A stretch of 20,225 nucleotides of DNA. It comes from SIG78 sp045533055 (lineage in GTDB: Bacteria > Verrucomicrobiota > Lentisphaeria > Victivallales > Victivallaceae). The notes beneath the pieces are model-generated. The model was not told the origin of the DNA. It saw only the letters and a program-made list of their open reading frames with translations, and searched no databases. The stretch's first letter is position 1, and every line of letters begins with the position of its first letter. The DNA lies in the NCBI GenBank assembly GCA_045533055.1, contig JAZSHD010000271.1, positions 1 through 20,225 of the forward strand, read 5' to 3'. The position numbers and the translations under genes were made by a program. Positions 15,250 to 20,225 of the stretch are shown here, one piece after another.

Positions 15250-17139
15250 ATGCTTAAAACCATTACCCGTTTGTCCAATATTCTGGGCGGCGATCCGGAA
15301 TTCGTGCTTGCCGGCGGCGGCAACACCTCTTGCAAAGATGAAAAATATTTGTATGTGAAACCCTCCGGCGTAAGTTTGGCAAAGATCACCGAAAAAGATT
15401 TTGTCAAGATGGATCGTGCCATCATTCGCGAGTGCTTTTCCTGGAGTGAATTTGCCGATGCCTCTGAACGGGAAGCCAGGATCAAGAGCCTGATGGCTTA
15501 CGCCGTAGCTCCCGGCAGCAGCGGCAGACCTTCGGTGGAAGCTCCGCTGCACGAAATAATGGATTTCAAGTATGTTGTGCACTTGCACCCGGCTCTGGTC
15601 AATGGTATGACCTGCGGTAAGAGTGGTGCGGCAAAGTGTGCAGAGCTTTTCCCGGAAGCGTTGTGGGTAGAGTATGTTGACCCCGGTTTTACCCTTGCCA
15701 AAGTGGTTTTTGAGCGGGTGGCAGAGTACAAAAAAGCCAACGGCAAAGCTCCGGAAGTGATCTTTTTGCAGAATCACGGCGTATTTGTCGGCGGCAATGA
15801 AGAAATGGATGTAGTCAAAACTTATGGCGACATCATGGGTAAACTTCAGGAATATTACACTCAAAACAATGTTGATTATGCCGCTGTAACTGCCGGTGAG
15901 CCGGATATGGAAACGGTGATGAGTATTGCTCCGTTACTGCGTGGTTATCTTGCGGCAAAAGGTTCAACTGTAACGGTCAAGAGTGCCGCTGCATTTGCTC
16001 CGGCAGCGGGCCCGCTTACTCCTGACCACATCGTTTACGCCAAGAGCTTTGCTTTGACTTGCAATGAAGTTTCTGCCGAAGGGATTGCGGCTTTTGAAAA
16101 TTGCAAAGGCTACAAGCCCAAAGTCGTCTGCGTTCCCGGCAAAGCGGTTTTTGCTGCGGGTAACAATGCTGCCGGTGCGGCAACCACTTTGGCATTGGCG
16201 ATGGATGGAGCCAGAGTTGAACGGCTGACCGCAGCATTCGGCGGAGTAAATTATATTACCGATGAACACCGGGAATTTATTGAAAACTGGGAAGTTGAAT
16301 CCTATCGCAGTAAAGTTGCTGCCGGTTCTGCCAAAGCACTTACCGGCAAGGTGGCTATCGTTACGGGAGGTGCTCAAGGTTTCGGTTACGGTATAGCTGA
16401 AGTGCTGGCGGCTGCCGGTGCTGATGTAGTCATTGCTGATATGAATGTGGATGGTGCCAACGCCGCCGCCGCCAAGCTGGGTGCCGGAGCTTCCGGTGCA
16501 GCAGTAAATATTGCCGACGAAGATTCGGTTGCCGCCATGGTGCAGAATGTGGTCAAAAACTACGGCGGAGCTGACTTGTTTGTAGCAAATGCCGGGGTTT
16601 TGCGTGCCGGTTCGGTTAAGACATTGAGCAAAAAAGATTGGGACTTTGTTACCAACATCAATTACAGCGGTTACTTTTTGTGCGTCAAACACATATCTCC
16701 GGTAATGGCGTTGCAGAATTCAGCAACCGGCAACTGGTGCGATATCGTGCAGGTCAACAGCAAGTCCGGTCTGGTAGGTTCCAACCGCAACGGTGCTTAT
16801 GCCGGCAGTAAGTTTGGTACTATCGGGCTTACCCAGAGCTTTGCGTTGGAACTGGTTGCCGACCGCATCAAGGTCAACAGCGTCTGCCCCGGCAACTTCT
16901 TTGATGGGCCGCTGTGGAGCGATCCGGAGAAAGGTTTGTTCGTGCAGTATCTTAACGCCGGTAAAGTCCCCGGTGCCAAAACCGTTGCCGATGTCAAAGA
17001 GTTTTACGAAAAGCAGATCCCCATGCACCGGGGCTGTCTGCCGGTGGATGTAGCCAAGGCTATCATCTATGCAGTGGAACAGCTTTACGAAACCGGGCAG
17101 GCGATCCCTGTTTCCGGTGGTCAGGTGATGTTGAACTGA
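15250..17139 (+). CDS. rhaEW: Bifunctional rhamnulose-1-phosphate aldolase / lactaldehyde dehydrogenase (RhaEW type)
   Basis: 629 residues with two fused enzymes. N-terminal class II aldolase domain (~1-260): GGGNTSCKD (22-30), VKPSG (36-40), E98 in SVEAPLHE, zinc ligands in HLHP (111-114) and H176 in NHGVFVGG. It should split L-rhamnulose-1-phosphate to DHAP and L-lactaldehyde. C-terminal short-chain dehydrogenase domain (~365-629): NAD(P) loop TGGAQGFG (372-379), NAG (447-449), S504 and Y517/K521 as the Ser-Tyr-Lys set; it should oxidise lactaldehyde to L-lactate. This fusion is known from rhamnose operons of several phyla. It seems shorter than the ~690 residues of B. subtilis YuxG. AAAGGA seven bases upstream supports the start. 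Confidence 0.93.
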   Translation: MLKTITRLSNILGGDPEFVLAGGGNTSCKDEKYLYVKPSGVSLAKITEKDFVKMDRAIIRECFSWSEFADASEREARIKSLMAYAVAPGSSGRPSVEAPLHEIMDFKYVVHLHPALVNGMTCGKSGAAKCAELFPEALWVEYVDPGFTLAKVVFERVAEYKKANGKAPEVIFLQNHGVFVGGNEEMDVVKTYGDIMGKLQEYYTQNNVDYAAVTAGEPDMETVMSIAPLLRGYLAAKGSTVTVKSAAAFAPAAGPLTPDHIVYAKSFALTCNEVSAEGIAAFENCKGYKPKVVCVPGKAVFAAGNNAAGAATTLALAMDGARVERLTAAFGGVNYITDEHREFIENWEVESYRSKVAAGSAKALTGKVAIVTGGAQGFGYGIAEVLAAAGADVVIADMNVDGANAAAAKLGAGASGAAVNIADEDSVAAMVQNVVKNYGGADLFVANAGVLRAGSVKTLSKKDWDFVTNINYSGYFLCVKHISPVMALQNSATGNWCDIVQVNSKSGLVGSNRNGAYAGSKFGTIGLTQSFALELVADRIKVNSVCPGNFFDGPLWSDPEKGLFVQYLNAGKVPGAKTVADVKEFYEKQIPMHRGCLPVDVAKAIIYAVEQLYETGQAIPVSGGQVMLN

Positions 17140-17160
17140 TTTGAATAAAGGATTGGTATT

Positions 17161-18309
17161 ATGAATATCGAAGCATTGGAAAAGCGTTTGAACGACTTTG
17201 ACCCCGCAGTGCGTAAAGCTGCACTGCTGGAAGCCAAGGCGGCTTTCGCCTCCGGCGAGATCGCTGCGGCGAAGGTTGCCGAACCGCATAACATGCACTG
17301 TCACAGCTTTTTTTCCTACAACGGTTACGGTTACAGCCCCAGTTACATTGTTTATCTGGCAAAGAAGATGGGCTTTTACGCCGTAGGTTTGGTGGATTTT
17401 GATGTGCTTGACGGAGTGGATGAATTTCTTGAAGCGTTGGATTTGCTGGGTGTTCGCGGTACTTGCGGTATGGAAACGCGGGCATTTATACCGGAACTTG
17501 CCGACAAAGAGATCAACTCCCCCGGCGAACCCGGGGTGGCTTATCACCTGGGCTGCGGTTTCAAATCCGGCAAAGTCCCTGCCGAACAGCAGGCTTTTGC
17601 CGATATGCTCCGCAAAAATGCCAACAACCGTACCCGCAAAGTGGTGGAACTGGTCAACAGCTATCTGGCTCCGGCAGTCATCGACTTTGATGAAGTAGCC
17701 AAAAAGTACACGCCCTACGGCAATGTGACCGAGCGGCATGTCTGCAGTGCTTACCGGGATGCGGCGGCTGCGGTTTTTGCCGATAAAGCCGAATTGGCAG
17801 CGTTCTGGAGCGAAAAACTGGGCGTTGATGTGGCTGAAGCTGAAAAGCTGCTGGCTAACCCGGTCAAACTGGAAGGCGTGATCCGTTCCAAGACCATGAA
17901 GTCCGGCGGGGTAGGGTATGTAAAGCCCTCTCCGGAATCCTTCCCCACTTTAAGCGATATGAATAAATTCATCACCGGCTGCGGGGCAGTGCCCACTCTG
18001 GCATGGCTCAACGGACTTTCCGCCGGAGAAAATGCTTTGAGCGAACTTATTGCTCTGCATAAAAAATACGGTACTGCGGCAGCAACTTTGATCCCTGCTA
18101 GAAATGTGGAAGGTTCTACCGCTGAAAAGACCGCTGCACTGCAAGGTGAGCTTGACCGCTTTATTGCCGCCTGCTCCGAAAATGGACTGCCATTGCTGGC
18201 GGGTACGGAAATGAACGCTCCTGGGCAGCTGCTGGTGGATGATTTTGAAAATCCGGCATTGAAAAAGCATCTTCCGCTTTTGATTGCCGGGGTAAATAAA
18301 TTTTGTTGA
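17161..18309 (+). CDS. PHP-like protein of the rhamnose operon with an altered metal site, function unknown
   Basis: 382 residues, cytoplasmic. After a helical N-terminus (1-40), residues 43-140 follow the PHP phosphoesterase pattern: HCHSFFS (46-52, HxH motif), SYIVYLAKKMGFYAVGLVD (61-79), CGMETR (E105) and YHLGCGF (H129). Other family ligands are replaced: the usual TDHD reads VDFD (F80), the AHP-like motif reads AWLNG (281-285), and the C-terminal GSDxH reads GTEMN (348-352). So it is either a changed enzyme or a binding/regulatory protein. It sits 21 bases after rhaEW and 8 before rhaB, so it is co-expressed with rhamnose breakdown, which has no known PHP step. The fold assignment is moderately sure, the role unknown. 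Confidence 0.8.
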   Translation: MNIEALEKRLNDFDPAVRKAALLEAKAAFASGEIAAAKVAEPHNMHCHSFFSYNGYGYSPSYIVYLAKKMGFYAVGLVDFDVLDGVDEFLEALDLLGVRGTCGMETRAFIPELADKEINSPGEPGVAYHLGCGFKSGKVPAEQQAFADMLRKNANNRTRKVVELVNSYLAPAVIDFDEVAKKYTPYGNVTERHVCSAYRDAAAAVFADKAELAAFWSEKLGVDVAEAEKLLANPVKLEGVIRSKTMKSGGVGYVKPSPESFPTLSDMNKFITGCGAVPTLAWLNGLSAGENALSELIALHKKYGTAAATLIPARNVEGSTAEKTAALQGELDRFIAACSENGLPLLAGTEMNAPGQLLVDDFENPALKKHLPLLIAGVNKFC

Positions 18310-18317
18310 GGTAAAAA

Positions 18318-19799
18318 ATGGCTGATAAAAAATACTTTCTGGCATTTGACCTGGGAGCTTCCAGCGGCAGAGCCATATTGGGTATATTGGAAAACGGTAA
18401 ACTGGATCTTCAGGAAGTCCACCGATTTGAAAATGGTCACAAGCGGGTGGATGATTCGCTTTTCTGGGATTTTCCCACGCTGGCTGAAGAGTTGAAGACC
18501 GGTTTGGGCAAAGCTGCGGAAATAACCAAAGATATTGCCGCCATCGGTATTGATACCTGGGGCGTGGACTATGTGCTTTTTGACCGCAGCAGTAAAGAGC
18601 TGGTGCGGCTGCCCTATCATTACCGGGATGACCGGGGCGATCGGGGCGTAGCTGCCGTGCAGAAAATCATCAGTAAAGATGATCTTTATAAACGCACCGG
18701 TATCCAGTTGATGTCTTTCAATACCATATATCAGCTTAAAGCACACAGCATGGAACATCCCGACGAGCTGAAAAACAGCACCTTTTTGCCCATACCGGAT
18801 GCTTTGGCATTAGCTCTGGGCGGTGATTTTACTGCTGAATATACTCATGTATCAACCGGCAATCTGCTGGATCCGGCAAAACGCTCCTGGGATTGGGAGC
18901 TTATTGATATGCTGGGCTTGCCAAGAGATATTTTCCCGGAAATCGTGCAGCCTTGCACCTTTGGCGGAAAACTCTCCGGCGAACTGCAAGCCAAATATGG
19001 TTTGAACGCTGTACCCATTGTGAAGGTGGGTTCTCACGATACTGCAAGTGCCGTTGGTGCAGTGCCGGTTCCGGCGGGTGCCGATGCAGCTTATGTAAGC
19101 TGCGGGACATGGGCTTTGCTGGGCTGCGAGCTGGATGACCCCTGCTGCGATGTAAATAAGCAGACTTTTACCAATGAAGGCGGTCTTAACGGCAAGATCC
19201 GTTACCTTACCAACATCATGGGCTGCTGGCTTTTGCAGGAGTGCCGCCGGGATTTCAAACGCCGGGGCATGGATGCAAGTTTCGATACGCTGGAAGCTAT
19301 GGCGGAGTCTGCCGAACCCTGCGGATTTTTGTTCAATCCCAATGCCGCAGACTTTATGGCACCGGATAATATGCCCGAACGCATCAAAAAGTATTGCATA
19401 GCCACCGGTCAGGCGGGGGCGGAAAATATGAGCGATGCGGAAATTTTGCGTGCCGTTTATGATTCGCTGGCACTCTGCATGGCAGATAAACTTGCCGAGT
19501 TGGAAAAGTGTGTCGGCAAAGATTACAAAGTTTTGAACATCATTGGCGGCGGCACCAAAGACAGCCGTTTGATGAGCGAAACCGCTTCTGCCATCGGCAA
19601 ATCGGTAGTTGCCGGCCCTATCGAAGCTACCGCCATCGGCAATATTCTGGCACAGGCGATCACCGTAGGGGCAGTTGCCGACTGGGCTGCCGCCAGAGAA
19701 GTGGTTCGCAACAGCTTCCCGGTGGTGAATTTCCCGCCGGATGAAAAGTTGCAGAAAGTCTTTGCTGAAAGCATGAAAAAATTCAAATCTCTTGCCTGA
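18318..19799 (+). CDS. rhaB: Rhamnulokinase
   Basis: 493 residues, FGGY carbohydrate kinase family; phosphorylates L-rhamnulose to L-rhamnulose-1-phosphate with ATP. Motifs: AFDLGASSGRAI (9-20, phosphate loop), GIDTWGVDYVLFD (77-89), PYHYRDDR, MSFNTIYQL (132-140), GSHDTASAVGAVP (238-250, with catalytic base D241), SCGTWALLG (261-269) and NIIGGGTKDSRLM near residue 410. These fit RhaB rather than xylulo- or glycerol kinase, and the length is typical (E. coli 489). TGAGGT at the end of the PHP-like gene serves as ribosome site, 8 bases separate the genes, and a terminator follows. Confidence 0.96.
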   Translation: MADKKYFLAFDLGASSGRAILGILENGKLDLQEVHRFENGHKRVDDSLFWDFPTLAEELKTGLGKAAEITKDIAAIGIDTWGVDYVLFDRSSKELVRLPYHYRDDRGDRGVAAVQKIISKDDLYKRTGIQLMSFNTIYQLKAHSMEHPDELKNSTFLPIPDALALALGGDFTAEYTHVSTGNLLDPAKRSWDWELIDMLGLPRDIFPEIVQPCTFGGKLSGELQAKYGLNAVPIVKVGSHDTASAVGAVPVPAGADAAYVSCGTWALLGCELDDPCCDVNKQTFTNEGGLNGKIRYLTNIMGCWLLQECRRDFKRRGMDASFDTLEAMAESAEPCGFLFNPNAADFMAPDNMPERIKKYCIATGQAGAENMSDAEILRAVYDSLALCMADKLAELEKCVGKDYKVLNIIGGGTKDSRLMSETASAIGKSVVAGPIEATAIGNILAQAITVGAVADWAAAREVVRNSFPVVNFPPDEKLQKVFAESMKKFKSLA

Positions 19800-19816
19800 T
19801 GTAAGCAAATAAAAAA

Positions 19817-19853
19817 CGGTCGGGAGCAGAAAAACTCCTGACCGCTTTTTTTT
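19817..19853 (+). terminator. Factor-independent terminator of the rhamnose operon
   Basis: CGGTCGGGAG (19817-19826) pairs with CTCCTGACCG (19835-19844) with one G-U pair, 8-base loop, then a C and eight Ts (19846-19853), 18 bases after the rhaB stop. Confidence 0.92.
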
Positions 19854-19879
19854 GTTCTGTTCCCAATAAGGGTCGGTAC

Positions 19880-19931
19880 TTGAGGAGGGGGAAAAGACCT
19901 TTTTAGGAAAGGTCCTTTTCCCCCTCCTCAA
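19880..19931. repeat. Purine/pyrimidine-biased hairpin at the left edge of the large inverted repeat
   Basis: TTGAGGAGGGGGAAAAG (19880-19896) pairs with its complement at 19915-19931; inside, ACCTTT and AAAGGT pair around a short loop with a one-base bulge. The right half is also the start of the left long arm, and the same G-rich string returns at 20208-20225, so this unit is shared between the local hairpin and the larger one. Confidence 0.85.
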
Positions 19932-19962
19932 ACTCCACCCCCTTTTTCCAAACCTTTTCCCG

Positions 19963-19997
19963 GCATTTATCTATTTGCTCTGCAAATAGATAAATGC
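19963..19997. repeat. 35-base palindrome in the left arm
   Basis: GCATTTATCTATTTGC followed by TCT and the exact complement of the first 16 bases. It is a complete hairpin on its own, nested within the long arm, and is repeated at 20142-20176. Confidence 0.95.
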
Positions 19998-20141
19998 CCT
20001 TTAAGTTTTGAAAAGATTTTATTCAACATCTTTACTGTTAATCAACCGATATTGGGAACAGAGCCTTTTTTTTAGCTCTGTACCCAATATCGGTTAATTA
20101 ACAGTAAAGAAGTTGAATAAAATCTTTACAAAAATTAAAGG

Positions 20142-20176
20142 GCATTTATCTATTTGCAGAGCAAATAGATAAATGC
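20142..20176. repeat. 35-base palindrome in the right arm
   Basis: Same 16-base arms as the copy at 19963-19997, with central AGA instead of TCT, as expected for the inverted copy. No base differs between the two copies when one is reverse-complemented. Confidence 0.95.
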
Positions 20177-20225
20177 AGGGAAAAGGTTTGGAAAAAGGGG
20201 GTGGAGTTTGAGGAGGGGGAAAAGG

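Larger units (their letters stand above)
19914..20225. repeat. Large near-perfect inverted repeat, 151-base arms, 10-base loop
   Basis: Bases 19914-20064 are the reverse complement of 20075-20225 with 6 mismatches and no gaps; the loop 20065-20074 is mostly T. Each arm has, from outside in: a ~49-base tract that is nearly all pyrimidine on the left arm and purine on the right, a 35-base palindrome, an AT-rich ~40-base segment, and the inner stem ending GAACAGAGC/GCTCTGTAC. No reading frame of note is present. The right arm reaches the last base, so the repeat may continue. It lies just after the rhaB terminator. It could be a miniature transposable or REP-like element, a chromosomal structural site, or partly an assembly effect. 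Confidence 0.9.

Noticed and set aside
16720..19931. Three long minus-strand frames (16720-17739, 17751-18758, 18852-19931) that look like a reverse operon
   Set aside because: All overlap rhaEW, the PHP-like gene and rhaB, which have strong family motifs; the antisense products have none.
19880..20225. CRISPR array at the right end
   Set aside because: Repeats are inverted, not direct with regular unique spacers, and no cas genes are present.
19914..20225. Simple fold-back (chimeric read) artefact as the explanation of the inverted repeat
   Set aside because: A fold-back artefact should give identical arms; here there are six differences. It is not fully excluded because the repeat touches the window end.

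Overview
This 20.2 kb stretch of bacterial chromosome (roughly half GC) is almost fully coding and carries ordinary housekeeping and metabolic genes. There is no phage, plasmid or CRISPR content. The gene set is hydrogenase maturation, ferrous iron uptake, L-rhamnose breakdown through a fused aldolase/dehydrogenase, and a glycoside hydrolase beside a large secreted carbohydrate-type protein. This fits an anaerobic, sugar-fermenting, polysaccharide-using bacterium. My best guess at lineage is the PVC group, possibly Lentisphaerota/Victivallales, but this is an inference from gene style and not from a marker gene.

Layout. (1) 2-3812, plus strand: the end of hypF, then hypC, hypD and hypE. Together they make and insert the Fe(CN)2CO group of [NiFe] hydrogenase; no hydrogenase subunits are in the window. 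(2) 3837-3880: a hairpin between converging genes. (3) 3898-11041, minus strand: a run reading leftward of an Uup-type ABC-F ATPase, a cytoplasmic GH43-like enzyme with a C-terminal F5/8-type domain, a small cysteine-rich C_GCAxxG_C_C protein, a 947-residue secreted protein with a duplicated N-terminal domain, and, after a 165-base gap, a small secreted basic protein. The first four genes are 2-20 bases apart and are probably one operon. (4) 11042-11413: an AT-rich divergent control region with a promoter for the ABC-F gene, a promoter overlapped by a Fur-box-like site for feoAB, and an unexplained terminator-like hairpin upstream of the feo promoter. (5) 11414-13823: feoA-feoB, ending in a terminator. 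(6) 13880-19853: a rhamnose operon, rhaA - rhaEW - PHP-like gene - rhaB, with a candidate promoter, a 30-base-period direct repeat and a strong terminator. RhaA isomerises rhamnose, RhaB phosphorylates rhamnulose, and RhaEW cleaves the product to DHAP and L-lactaldehyde and oxidises the aldehyde to L-lactate. The PHP-like protein has no known step and has lost several family metal ligands. No transporter or regulator is present. (7) 19880-20225: a large non-coding inverted repeat (151-base arms, 10-base loop, 6 mismatches) with smaller palindromes nested in each arm, running off the right end.

The most unusual items are the nested giant hairpin at the right edge, the PHP-like protein with a degraded metal site inside the rhamnose operon, the 947-residue secreted protein of unassigned family, and the hairpin upstream of the feo promoter. 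I did not find a clearly new multi-gene system.
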